Source: Dimorphilus gyrociliatus (lineage: Eukaryota; Annelida; Polychaeta; Dinophilidae). Taken from it: DNA of 64,000 nucleotides. This document shows positions 24,983 through 37,800 of the stretch, piece by piece. The stretch is from assembly GCA_904063045.1 (NCBI GenBank), contig CAJFCJ010000022.1:310001-374000 (forward strand), written 5' to 3'. The translations under genes were made by a program, and so were the position numbers. The notes under the pieces were generated by a model, which saw only the letters and a list, made by a program, of their open reading frames with translations, was not told where the DNA came from and did not search any database. The first letter of the stretch is position 1. Every line of letters starts with the position of its first letter.

Positions 24983-27900
24983 ATGGCGTCGAAGTACAAC
25001 GTTCTACCGCCTATACAAACTGGACAAACTAGAAATTCTTACTCTTTAAATAGTTCAAGACGCGATAGCCCAATTTCTAATCAAAGAAGTCGGTCGGTTC
25101 CTAGTAAGAAGCATGTCTCTCAAGCAAAACTTCCTAGCCTTAGGACTAGGTCGGAATCAGTAAGTTTAAATATTTATTACAAGATTAACAAAGCTTTATA
25201 TCGGAAAATTCGAGATTTATATATTACTAGAAACGTAAGATTATGTTATCGTATTAATATATTAGAAAAATAAGCATTGCCTAGTGTGGATAATCTGAAA
25301 AGAGTTCGACGACTGCACCAAAAAGCGGATAATTTTTATTCAATCCCAAAAAGAATATATATATATAAGTAAATTCAATAATCATTCTCAAGTTAGTAGC
25401 AAAGATCATTTGATATTAATGTATATTTAATTGTACCATTGACAATGGTAGAAAAACTAAATACGGATGATTGGAAAATAGAGTTCCTTTAATTCTCTTT
25501 CGCTTTCTATTAACTATTAGTAGGATAGTGTAAAAAATCTTATTTCGTCAATGATTTTTTAAGCCTGGACGACAAAATCCCTTTTGAAAGATACAAGTAT
25601 GCTATTAAAATAAAAAAAAGGCTTGAGATAGTCTAAATGCTTAAAAGACCAGGGATTTTGTATATTCTGTATATGAACAATAATAAAAGTCATGTTGTCA
25701 AGTGAACTACTTTGCTTTTTTCTCAAGTAAAGCCTATCTATAACCAGCTAATTAGCGAATATTTTATAATGTCAATAAGACAGATACGATGAGCCCCATT
25801 GAAAATGTATTAGACTTTTGCTTTGAAGATTTAACGCTTGATCAGAAGTAATAAGATTTACTGCTAGCAAATATAGCATAAAAGCTCAGTTTGAACAGCA
25901 TTTCTCTTTACCCTTTTAACTGAAAGGGTTTAAGTAATTCCGCAATTATTTGTTACGTAATGGATAATAGTTTACCAATTCATTAGTTCAAATGTAAATA
26001 GAAAATTTATGCATAATTAATAAGGATAATGAAATATTGTATTACAGCCCGATAGTATTCCTAATCCCTACGAAAATACAATATTCGCTAATTACTTTAA
26101 AAATGATGAAAATTTCGTCAAGAGAGTAAGTTTTATTAATTCAATCAAACGTTTTATTTACTATTATTAACTAATTCATTCATATTCCAAAAATAGTCGT
26201 CTTCTGAGGAATGTTTAAAATGTCTTTTAAAAATTAATCACGATAAATGCGAATCGCATAAATATATACGGGTAGGAGGAGGCTATAGGCATAGTTATTG
26301 GTTCGTTAAAGCAATGCTTGAACAAATTGAACTTGAAAGACAGCAAGCCATTTTGATTAAGCAACGTCTTGAAGCGATTGACGAAGGAGATCAATCCAAT
26401 GTTAGAGCTGTAAAAACTTACATCAGGACAAAGAGTGGTAGACTAGTTGAAAAAATGGTTTTTCTTACTGAGGATGAATTTAAAGAGTTTCTCAAGGGTG
26501 GTGAGAATGCCCAAAGAATACTAAAGAAAAATCTTAACAAAGATGAAGCCGCTGGCCTTCAGTCTTGGGAGAAAGAAGAACAGAAAGCCATTACAACACT
26601 AATTAGAACAAAGAGCGGGCGATTAATTCAAAAAACAGTTTACGTATCGAGAGATGAATATGATAAAATTAGAAAAGGTAAGCTAGATGTTAAAGACGTT
26701 ATGAAAAAATACATCAAACCGGAGGAAGGCGTTGTCGAGGGATGGAAAGAGTCGGATATGAAGGCTGTAAAAACGCTAGTCAGGACGAAAAGTGGAAGGT
26801 TAGTTGAAAAAACAATTTTGGTATCTAAAGAAGACTACGATCAACTCAAGGCTGGTGGCGATCCGTCCAAAATTATAGGAAAATATATGTCTACTGAGGA
26901 TGGTGCTAAAATTGAAGGTTGGAAAAAGGATAAAGGCCCAGCCATGAAGGCTGTTAAAATCAAAGTACGTACCAAAAGTGGTAGGCTGGTCGAAAAGACT
27001 GTACTGATGTCTGAAAATGAATATAAAGATTTTATGGAAAGTGGAGGAGACTTAAAACAGTTGAGAAAATTTGTTAAACTTGATAAGGATGACGTTATCG
27101 AAGCTTTCGAAGATGCTGGCGATGTGTACGCCGATTCGGAAGACGAAGAACAATTGAAACAAGCTAAAGAAGGAGAAAGATTTGTTGGAAAAGATGGTGC
27201 TGTCTACGAAGTTTATGTTGATCCTCTTACTGGAAAGAAATACAAAAAGTTTGTATAGGCTTTTAATAATTATAGTCATATTTTAATTATATTTATTTCA
27301 AAAGAAAAATCGGAGGTCCCGGTGATGCTGATGCTCTAATGACAAAAGGTAAAGGTAAAAAAGGCAAAGGAAAAGGAAAAGGAAAAGGAAGAGGTCTTGA
27401 TGAAGATCCAAACGAAAAAGGTATGACCGAAGAAGACAAAAAGAAATATAGGCAAGGAAGGCGAAGAAAGGAGAGCAATGAATCCTTATTTTCATATAAA
27501 TCTTTTGTGTCCGCTGGAGGAACAAGACACGTTAGACGAAAACGCAAAAAGGCTGATGGAACATATAGTGATAGTGAAAGTTATCATAGTGAACTAGATG
27601 CTGAGGGACAAAAAAGAAGACAAAACCGCCGACAAACTCGCAAACAGGCAGCTGTAAAGAAAAAGCTGGAAAAGATTAAAGCTGGAGGCAGACATGATGG
27701 ATCTGATTCAGAGTTCTCTTATCGGTCTGTTATAAGCGCTGGAGGTACCCGGCACGTTAAACGAAAAAAGAAACTGGCCAATGGAACTTATGGAGACGAA
27801 GAATCGTATCATAGTTCTCAAGATGAAGAAGGTAAGAAGAGAAGAAAAGAAAGAAGAAAAAAGAGGGAGGAAGCGATTAAGGAAGGTAAAAGGAATAAGG

Positions 27901-30761
27901 ACTCTGATTCGGAATATTCGTATAAGTCTGTGGTAAGTGCTGGTGGAACACGACATGTGAAAAGAAAGAAAAAGCTTGCAGACGGAACTTATGGTGATGA
28001 GGAATCTTATCATAGTTCTCAGGACGAAGCTGGTAAAGCTAGGCGAAAGGCTAGACGAAAAGAAAGAGCCAAAAAGATGAAAGTAGGAAAGAGAGACCCA
28101 GATAGTGAGAGTGAATATTCGTACAAATCGCATAAAAGTGCCGGTGGAACTAGGCATGTTACACGAAGAAAGAAGTTAGCTGATGGAACTTATGGAGATG
28201 AAGAATCGTATCATAGTTCCCAAGATCCCGACGGCCAAGATAGACGGAGAAGGAGACGTAGGGAAAGGAAACACGCAGGCAGCGCAAATTCATATTACAG
28301 CGTTGTAAGTGCTGGAGGAACGCGTCATGTTAGAAGAAGGAGAAAGAGGAAGGACGGAACCTATAGCCGTAGTGAATCTTATCATAGCTCAGACTCCGAA
28401 TTTTGGGAAGATCCAAAAAATAAAGACAAAAAGAATAAGAAAAGGCACGGCCCTAGTTCTGCCCATAGTTATTATAGCGAGGTAAGCGATGGAGGTACAA
28501 GAAGAAGATTTAGAAAGAAAAAGATTGTTGACAAAGATGGTAAAGTAATTGGTTATGAAGCTGCCGCACCATATGGTAAGAAAAAGCGCCATCTTCTGTA
28601 TTAAAATTTTAAGACATCAATATTTTTTAGTCCTATTTTCTTCATTATTTTATTATATTTAATAAGATAAATTAAGCAATATAATCTGTTTAATTAGTCT
28701 ATTTTCTTTTCATATATCGTCTGTAGAATCGGATTCTGAGTAAGTATAATAAAACATTATATCAATACTGTAAATTCTTGAAACATTGCAAACAAAAATT
28801 CACAACTTAGGCATGAATATATCTACGATAAGGATGGTAAACTACTTGAAAAGAGGAAGAAACCCAAAAATCCTAAAAATCGGAGAATTTCACAAGCGTC
28901 GAAAGACGGTAAAGGAAGAAGAAAGAAGGGAGGAGGGCCAAATGGGAATATGTCTGACTTTAGCGAGGATCTTCTCTCTACCGATTCTGAAGATGAGCCC
29001 GATCTTACAAAGATGACAGAAGAGGAGAAACAAAAATACCTAGAAGAAAAAGCAAAGAGGAAGGCAGAGCGAGAAAGGAAAAGAAAGGAAAAATACGGCG
29101 AAAATTATGAAGAAATGATGGAAAAACATCAAAAGTAATTTAATAAAAGATTTTCTATAACTATAAAATTAAAAAAACTATTTATAGAGCTAAAAAAGCA
29201 TCGAAAGAAGCTAAACGAAAGGCTCAAAATGAAGCTGGAGAAATGGATGACATATCAGGTTTTGGAGGTAAAAAGGGAAGGGGTAAAGGGAAGGGTAAAG
29301 GAGATAACGAGAGTGATACAGGTAAAAAAAAAGATATATTTTTAAGAAAATGACAAAAAACACTTTATAATAATACTCTTGTATAGAGTCGTACACTGAC
29401 GAAAAAGGCGTAAGACGATTAAGAAAGAAGAAGAATGAAGACGAAGAATCAGTATATGATTTTGTAAGTAATTTTTATATTTATTATTTAAATAACCTTG
29501 CGATACATTCTGTATTAGAGGGCTCTTGAAAAGTATTAGTGAAAGAGGTGTGTTGATTTCAATAGGATAACCTCAAAAGGATAAAAAAGGGTGAGGGTTA
29601 AACGAGGGAGTGAAAGGGAAAGAGTAAAAATTCCAGTAAATATATTATATTCTATTTGTACTCTATTGATTAGCTCATTGAAAGTAAGATTTTGTAAATA
29701 TTCGCAATCTATATGAAAAATCATATATACTATACGATAAACGTATAGATATAAATATAGGTAATTTACTACAACTAAATCGCTTGTTTCTAAATTAAAC
29801 ATAAATAGAAAGGAAAAATTGCCAAGAGCATAATAGAAAATTGAATTTCCACTTTGATTTGTCAAATGATAGACGTTCAACTACGATTTTCAATAAAGAA
29901 AGAAGGAAGAAGATGATTTAATACTACAATGTAGGATATATACTGTATATATTCTTCTGTTTGTTTTCCAAGCCAAATTGCATTCTAGCGTGAAAAGTAT
30001 AGGTTTTGTTATAGGAATTTAATTAATGTTTTGTCGATTTAAATAAAAAAAACAAATACTTTTGTTTAGTAATAAAAAAAAAGACCGATAATAAATTCAT
30101 TAAAAGAAATAACATTTTAATACAAAGAGGAAAGAAACTTTCAATAAATAACTACTTATTTCAACTAGTCTAATCTACTTCATTTAATATGTATATTATT
30201 TTGATATTGTTTCTAGGAGAGAGATACTGAGGGTAATATCGTATATGGTGCTGATGGTAAACCAAAACTTAGGAAAATTGGTACTATTAAAAAGGGAGGA
30301 AAAGGCATACCAGACTCTGATGATGAGTACGAATATGTTAGAGATAAGCATGGAAATCTGGTTCGCAAGAAAAAGGACGAGGACGTCGATGGATTTGGTT
30401 CGTTAATTGTTTTGAATATTTGATCGGTTGATTGTCGTCTATCGTTGGAACGTTCAAATCAATAATTATGTCACGTAAAGCTTGTAGATCTATTAATTTT
30501 TTTTTCATTTATCGTAATGGCGTCGAAGCGGCCTAGTATCCATATTCCGCGTTGTTCAACTTCAACTTCGCTAAGTTCATCGGATGACGATTTGACGAAT
30601 AATCGTCCTGTTAAGTCATCTAGCATTAGGCGTTTATGTGACAAAACGAAGAAAATATCATCTAGGCAGTGTAATTCAACTCCAACGATCAAGAAACGAG
30701 AGATAAAACAGGAATGAATAAAAAATAAAGATAGCTAAGAACGTAGATTGTTAAATAGAGT

Positions 30762-30792
<31 letters not shown>

Positions 30793-32507
30793 AATCCTAC
30801 TCTTATAAATTAATGAATCAAGTTTAAAAATGATCAAGTTGAAATATCTCGTAAATTTCGACTTTTTCATTTCTTTATATTATTCATTTCTGTTAAAATT
30901 AAGGTTGGAATAAGTAAAACTGTATCTTTAAAGACTTTTCGGCGCGAAAGCGAGGATTTATCTGCAATCTCAAATCTTGAAGCTACAACATCTCTAATTA
31001 GCCTTGAAACTTCTTTTTTAGAATCTGATGGAGATTACTTCGAAAGAGATGCCAAAGGTAATATTATTGGTGTGAAAAAGGGAAAAAAGAAGATAGACTT
31101 GTCAAAATTAACAAACGACGAGCTACTGGCTTTGGGCATTGACCCGGACGCTAGTCCTGGAGAAATTGCCCGTATTTTAAAAGATAAATTCGGTGATACT
31201 ATACGTATTGTTGATGGAGGGAAGTTGGTTGGTCATAAAAAATATTCCGAATACGCTAGAGATGTACCTGCAGAAGTTTTGGCAAGAGATCCAGAGTTAG
31301 ACGTCAATACCAGTAAGTAACATATAATTTTTTTTCCAATAGAATCGATATAGAAAAATTTGAACGCTGTTAAATAGTCACGCCTGGAATGAAAAGAGCT
31401 AATATTCTTTGGATAAGGGGAGGCAATGAAATTCAAGAACACGCTAAAAATATGATTAATATGTCAAAATTAACTGATGAAGCGCAACAACAATTGGAGG
31501 ACGAACGAGATGCAACAATCGATTTCATCAATCATTATCGATTGGTTGAAACTGATAAAGTACAGGGTTACGTAAAAGCTTTTGCAGTTGAAGACTTTGA
31601 CAGAGATTATGTTGTTGACTATCATGTAAATAGCATAACAATTACATTCCATAAGGTTCAGTTGACTAATGCATAGAAAAATAAACATTTTTTCAGGGCG
31701 TCGAGAAATCTCTAGCTGCAGTTCCATCTGTCGGTCATATAGGCGAAAGGGAGATGGAATATATCAAACTTTGTTTAGATATAACACCGGAAACAAATTT
31801 CAATTTTAGAATGTTTGCTGTTATGACTGCCTTAGCGGAACGAGTAACGCATATGGAGTGAGTATATTATTACATTAGAAACCAATTTTGACATCTAGTT
31901 TGTGAAGGGAGTGTCTAAAAATGAATATTAATTTTCTCTCTACAGTCCCCATTGTAAAAACTTATTAGAAATTTCGAATTTAGCTGATATTGAACGCAAG
32001 ATGGCACTGTATAAAGCAATGTTTTACCAAAATGTGCAATCGGATAGAGATTCAAATTACATTACTGCTGAATCTCTTCTTATTGAACTGATAGCGGGTG
32101 GTTTAAGTAAAGATCAACAAAACTTCATTATGGATCGAATGCTTCCAAATACATTCCGCGAAATTTCCTTCTTAGATTATCTGGCATATATTCCTCTCTT
32201 TCTATCCATGCATGACAATATGTGCGATAATCCTTTAGATATGGGGGAAAAGTATAAACCAAATAGGCCTGTTTCCCCTCAGAGAGACCAAAATCCACTC
32301 GGACACGATTTAAAAAAAGATTCGGTCTTCATAAAGCAAAATTATAAGAAGTCTGATAAAGACGATATGAGAAAGAAAGCAGAAGATTTAATTATTGGAA
32401 AGAAAACTCCTGACCCAAGGGATCATATGGATTTGTATAAAAAACATAATAAACTTCATCAAATGATTGATGGAACAGAAAGTTTCCCAAAAACTAAAGG
32501 AAAGTAA
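24983..32507 (+). CDS. giant modular repeat protein, unrecognised family
   Basis: Thirteen exons: 24983-25159, 26048-26125, 26197-27248, 27305-28575, 28727-28739, 28811-29134, 29188-29321, 29387-29463, 30217-30397, 31022-31312, 31378-31625, 31697-31857, 31946-32507. Phases agree throughout; total 4569 nt, 1522 aa. The N-terminus is Ser/Arg-rich. Residues about 155-400 hold four ~60-aa repeats with the signature RTKSGRLVEK (genomic 26425, 26605, 26782, 26968). Exon 4 holds six 57-75-aa repeats with SYxSxxSAGGTRHV then GTYxDxESYHSS, joined by very basic linkers. Next come acidic-basic units such as DEYEYVRDKHGNLVRKKK, a conserved-looking segment (KLTNDELLALGIDPDASPGE) and a helical C-terminal region with a degenerate EF-hand-like DFDRDYVVDYH. 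There is no signal peptide or TM. A cytoskeletal, axonemal or nuclear scaffold role is only a guess. Confidence 0.85.
25160..26047 (+). other. first intron of the repeat-protein gene
   Basis: 888-bp GTAAGT...TTACAG intron, phase 0. No further exon or repeat of note was found in it. Confidence 0.7.
28727..28739 (+). other. 13-nt microexon
   Basis: A 13-nt exon encodes E-S-D-S plus two bases of the next Glu codon. It is bounded by acceptor CGTCTGTAG and donor GTAAGT. It enters in phase 1 and leaves in phase 2, and skipping it would shift the frame of everything downstream. It restores the motif ESDSEHEYIYDKDGK, parallel to the DSDDEYEYVRDKHG and ESDGDYFERDAKG units encoded later, which is good evidence that it is real. 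Confidence 0.75.
29464..30216 (+). other. intron of the repeat-protein gene
   Basis: 753-bp GTAAGT...TTCTAG intron, phase 0. It contains ATATACTGTATATAT at about 29937-29953. Short open frames on both strands lack coding character. Confidence 0.65.
30517..31021 (+). CDS. possible alternative first exons of the repeat-protein gene
   Basis: ATG at 30517 lies in a large intron and starts with the same 12 bases, ATGGCGTCGAAG, as the gene's first exon at 24983, giving MASK followed by a Ser/Thr-rich peptide. Separately, 30904-31021 is open for 39 codons, follows a pyrimidine-rich tract ending AAG, and runs in frame straight into the exon at 31022. Joining the two (for example a weak donor GTTAAG at 30610) would make a short isoform holding only the C-terminal half, without the two large repeat arrays. 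The 12-base identity and the open extension are seen directly. The splice join and an internal promoter are inference. Confidence 0.42.
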
Positions 32508-34844
32508 CATTTCCAAAAGCCAAATAGAAGAAGACGAAGAAAGAGAATCCTATATATTTCTATGTCTAAACTTTAATTATAATAAACTGAGAACTGCAGA
32601 TATTCATAGATTGCATTTTTTATTGTTCATTTGAAAGCTCAAGAGTGATAGTTTCTGTTTTTTTTGTGTTTGGTGCTGTGTCTTTTTCCGTCATCTTTAA
32701 AAACAGAGTTTATATGGAATGTGACACTGATAAACGAAAAGTTTAAATATCTACTTTTCTTATAATATATATAGTATATATAAGCTTTACAATAAGTTTA
32801 TTATATAATTCATTTCGTCGTAAAGGATAAATTTTATCTTTTCAGGAAGCGTTTTAGCAGAAATCAATTTGTAAATTGTGCAAAGAGCTACCATTTAATA
32901 ATATATTGTTAAAATCTCTTAACTGTATGTAGGCATTTAGGATTCTGCAGCTTTAACAAGGCTATATCTTATAATATTGGTTTTATCATTAATAACTATT
33001 GTTCCTGATTACTGCGAGTATTAATAATTACATCTTTTGTTTTTAAGCGTTTATTTGTAAACCACATTTGTTGATTAAATAAAGAGAGATTTAGCTACTT
33101 AATCTCTTATTACCACTGTAAAATATCAAAGTAGTATGTAACATTATCATGACAGACTCGATCAATTACAGTTTAATGAACAAAAGAAAATGTCACTTTC
33201 AACTAATTGCCAAGTTTTTTTAGAAGGAGACCAAGAGAAGCTATTTTTAATGGCTGTTGTCGCAAACTAGACTGTATATATATAAAAAAAAGTCTATTGC
33301 AATATATTTAGCAAAGATCGCAAAAGGAAAAAGGAAGGTAATTGCCATCAGTTGTAGGTAAAAACAAAACATGTTTATCCTATAGACAGTACTTAAGCAT
33401 CTGTAGTGAATAATATAATCAAAGCTAAAAAGAGAAACATGATAAGTATATATGAAAACAATGGAAATAATGTAAAATAAAAACGAAAGAGTAATAGCTA
33501 ATTCTGGATATTAGATGAAAGTTTTAATATAGTGCCTAACCTGTTTTATCATCCATATGGCACTTAAAGATTGTTTGATCTGTTTGGTTACAATACAGAA
33601 AATCATATCAATAATTTATACGCTACTCGCTGGAAAACTGTATAAACTTATTGATAAATTGGCTAACGATTTAAGTCTAGAAATTTAGATATTAGATAAT
33701 GAAAGAGCGATTATTAGTAGAGTATATTAAAGTAAAATATTTATGATTTTTCCTGTTTATTGCTGCTGCCTTGAAGTAAACTATGTAGCATTAAAGATGA
33801 GATAAAAGTAAAATATCTCTTAACATTAGCCTTCTTTCCAGAGTTTGACCCCCATTGGCGCACTTGAAGAAATCAAAGAATATATTATTAGATCATAAAG
33901 GAAAAATCAATGTAACGATATTTTTAATGAAAATTGCAGATAGTTTAGGAATAAACTCAAATAGCTGTTGGTGAAGTTGATCGGCTGATAAACTATAATA
34001 AACGCTATATAATTAAATTATTTTCCGTAATACTGGATTGACAACACTTACAAAAATATTGCATTATGCAACCATTTCTTGGTAGAGAGTACTTTTGTTG
34101 CATCTATTCAGTTAAATGAATTTAAGCGCTTTTGTAGATCTCATCTCTGTGAAATACAAAACAATATAAATTCTATACTTTGTATCCGCCTATCTCAAAG
34201 GTATAATTTAGAGTTTCTTTTTTATTTCCAAGTCTAATCCCAGAATTTCTTAAAGTTTCATATGCTATGTTTATAAATTAAATGTAATTGTCCATGGCTT
34301 AATACGAATTATTATTACAACAAGCTTTGGGCTCATTTGGTTTATTATTACAGGAAATAAAAATCCTACCAAAATGTAACGAAATATTGAAATACACTTA
34401 AATTGATAAAAAGAAGGAATAGGAATTCGATGTTAAAACTGTAATGAGTTAGATTCTGATCTATAGAAATAAAAGTAGATCATTATACAAAAAAAAGGAT
34501 TCTTTTATTTTCAAGAGAAATAGGTTTTCAATAAAAATAAGGGCAGTTCCTTATCAATTTATCTATAATTCTATATCTTATTTGTCATTAGTTATAAGAT
34601 TGAAAAATGTTAATTTACCAGTGGAAAGAGGTAGATTGGTGGTTCGAAGTATAGCTAATAAAGTATTTATACCGTAAAGAAAGTTTATGAGAAACTTAGG
34701 AGAAATGAATCACTACTATAAATATTGTTTATTGATGTTTATAGAATTGGTTAGTCTTCAAGATCGAATATAAATCAATTAATAATCTTTAAGGGAAAAA
34801 TGTTATTTTGTTCATTGAAGCAGTACGAGATAGTTGGAAATAGA
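32508..34844. other. intergenic region
   Basis: Contains the 3' UTR of the repeat-protein gene at its left end and the upstream region of the next gene at its right end. Otherwise AT-rich DNA without a supported gene or notable repeat. Confidence 0.6.
32581..32586 (+). terminator. polyadenylation signal
   Basis: AATAAA, 74 bp after the stop codon of the repeat-protein gene. Confidence 0.65.
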
Positions 34845-37800
34845 ATGCTGATAGTAACGAAGCTGTTCTTAACTATCCTACCAATTACATCAAGTAGTTT
34901 ATTTCAAAATCTTCAATTAACAACCTTTCCTCAACCATCAAGATATGCTTCATCAGTTCCAATCAATTTTGTGGAGTTTTTCCTTGAGGTAATCAATCAA
35001 AAGATGATTGTTGCTAGCTAAATCTATTTTTTAACTGTTTCTTACATAAATTTTAACTTTACTTTCCAGTTCCATATGTATCATTTAGGATTTAATATTA
35101 AAGATTTAAGTATTAATTGCTCGCTTTCCTTTCATGAACTTGCACAATCAACAAATGATACTTATATATTTAACATTTCTAACGAAATACAACTAAATAA
35201 TTACAAGGAATGTGAGAGGACGTTAGTTGAGCTAAAAACATATGGAATGGCGGCAATATTTATTATTAATAAAGGTATATTGTCTTTAAAAGAGTTCATT
35301 ATGTTAAAAGACTTGTTTTCTTGCAATAGAAATGGAAAATCTTGCCAGAACTGCATTTGAAAAAGTTAACCCAAGCATAACAATACCATTTGTTTTATTG
35401 AAAGCCTATGGGAAAACTTTTCATTATTATGATAAAATCATGATTTTTTCAACCGTCAATAATAATCAAACATTTTTAGATAGTACAGAACATAATTTAG
35501 CTGAAAATTCATCTTTTAAAGTAGATGGTGTCGACTCTAACAGTTTAATATTACAAAGTCTTGAAAAGTTTGTTCTCTCTTGCCATTTTTCATTCATTCC
35601 TCTCATTTGTTATTCATTAATTCTGTATGTAAATTTATTCTTTAGTGCTTCTGATAAAAATATTGAGACGTGTTCGCTTCCAATAAACCAGCCCTGGATA
35701 TTTTCAATAAAGATTTCCGGTTTTCGTATAAGGATCAATAATGTCCTGATAGAGTTTAGTCTGAACATTACTGGTACCTTTGAAACTACTATGCTATTTT
35801 TAGATGCATATTAATTCGATAAATGATTTTTATTAAAGATTATTCAAGTTGGTCTGCCGTTAATATATTTGCCGATGGTCGACAGGAAAACTGTACAATC
35901 GAGTCAACTGGATTAAAGACGATTGTTTATTATTGTCCTGAATTTGCATCAGAAGCGGATGATTATATTCTATTTTTGGAAAACAAACATTCTATTTGCG
36001 AATTTAAAGCAACTTCGTATAATTTAGCTTTAGATGCAAAATTTAAGAATTCTGATAAGGAACTAATATCAACTTTAAATGACCTTCAAAACAACTCCCT
36101 ATCAACATGTACCCGTATGGAACAATCCTCATTTTTATATATAGATTTTCCTACATTCTACTCCATAGAAATCACTTGCTTATTTATACGTGAGTATAAG
36201 TTGACTTTTCCAGAGAAAAAGAAAAAACTAAAGTGCTTATATATGCATTTCTCTCTTTAAAAAAAGGCGAAATTACTTCCGCTTCCGGAAAATTTCATAT
36301 ACAATTATCCTTTTTAACTTTTCAAACAAAATATTGTCAACTAGCTAGAAATATTAGTAGTACCATTGACTTTTGGATGAAAATTCCATGCCCGTTTGAA
36401 GATAAATCATTAAAGATTGAGAATATGGGAGTCGAATTTCTTTTGGACGAGATTGAATTTTATAGTAGGAATAAAACATGTAAGTTTTTCAATGAAAATC
36501 CATCAGTTATCTATAGAACATTAATAATATTAGACGTTGCTCCCGATTTTGATCTCGGTACTACGACCAATCTTGTGTTAAATGGTTTTTCGGAATGGAT
36601 TGCTGGAGATGTTGGCGACGATTCATATCTTTTAAATGATAATCTTAACGATACATGTAATAGCATTACTAATATAAATAAAGATGAAATATTATGGTAC
36701 ACGTTCTTTTGGAGAGAAAGCGCTATAAGGGCTTTTCTAATAAGAATTAAAGAGACTATATTGTCGGATGAAATAATTACATTGAAATTTACATCTTTAA
36801 ATGATCAAGTTACTATAAAAGAAATAAATTTGTTTAAACCTAATAATACTGCCGATTATAATGCTGACAAAGCGAGAACGAAAGATTTTAATTGGAATCC
36901 TATTTATCCTTGTTTATCTTCAGATTTATTGGTCAATTGGGGAAGCAAGCAGCTTACTTACTTCTCACCTTTAATAGAGCTTGTATTTGATAAATTTAAA
37001 AGTATATTTGAAATTTATCAAATTAGATTTACTGCTCCAACTGAACAGAATTCAATAGAGATATCCAGTTACTATAAACAACACTATGCATTTTTGAATA
37101 CAATAATTCCATTTACAATGGATTTTAGCAAAATACACTTTCCTAGAAATACCGAAAAGAGAGTATGCCAATCTGATATTAAAGTGAAGAGAGGGAATAA
37201 TTTAATCAATTGTACAAATGGCCATGTTGGGAGCGAAATTGTGTTTTCTAGTCTTATTGAAAATATTGCTAAAATAGAAATATGTGAAATTGCTATATGG
37301 GCAAAGAAAATCATTTATCAACCTTCCTTTCTTTTAAAACTTGTAGAAAATTCAAAAGCAAACAAATTGATTGATTTGGATGGACCTTCAAGGCTAACGG
37401 GAATTACGATTATTCCCTCAAATGGTTTCTTAAATAATTATATTAGTGATTTCTTATTTAACTCTTTTCTATTTTAGTCATCAATGAAAGTTTCTCAGTT
37501 GTTGGTATACAGTTTAAAGATTCCAAAAGGAGAGTTCAAGAGAGAAAAACGATTCTGGAATATGATCCTAACATATATGGACCGTTAGTAAATAATATGA
37601 AAGTTAACTTGAAAGTTTCATCGCCTTTTATCGACTCAATTCAAATTAATTCAACAACAAACGATTCATTAACTATAAAGGTTCAAGGGTTTTTTCATAA
37701 AGGAGGTAAATTATTGAAAATCGTTTATTAATCTCTTTTCATTTTATAAATAAATACTTTTTTAATAAATTTACCCTTTCATACAAAGATCAAGCTCGAT

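Noticed and set aside
27253-27258. In-frame stop suggesting the repeat gene ends here and a new gene starts at 27339
   Set aside because: A 56-bp intron (27249-27304, GTTTGT...CAAAAG) removes the stop, keeps phase and joins two highly charged repeat regions; 80 bp is too little for two separate genes.
27708-28157. 149-aa frame on the minus strand opposite the repeat array
   Set aside because: A shadow of the highly repetitive coding strand; its apparent repeats mirror the AGGTRHV units.
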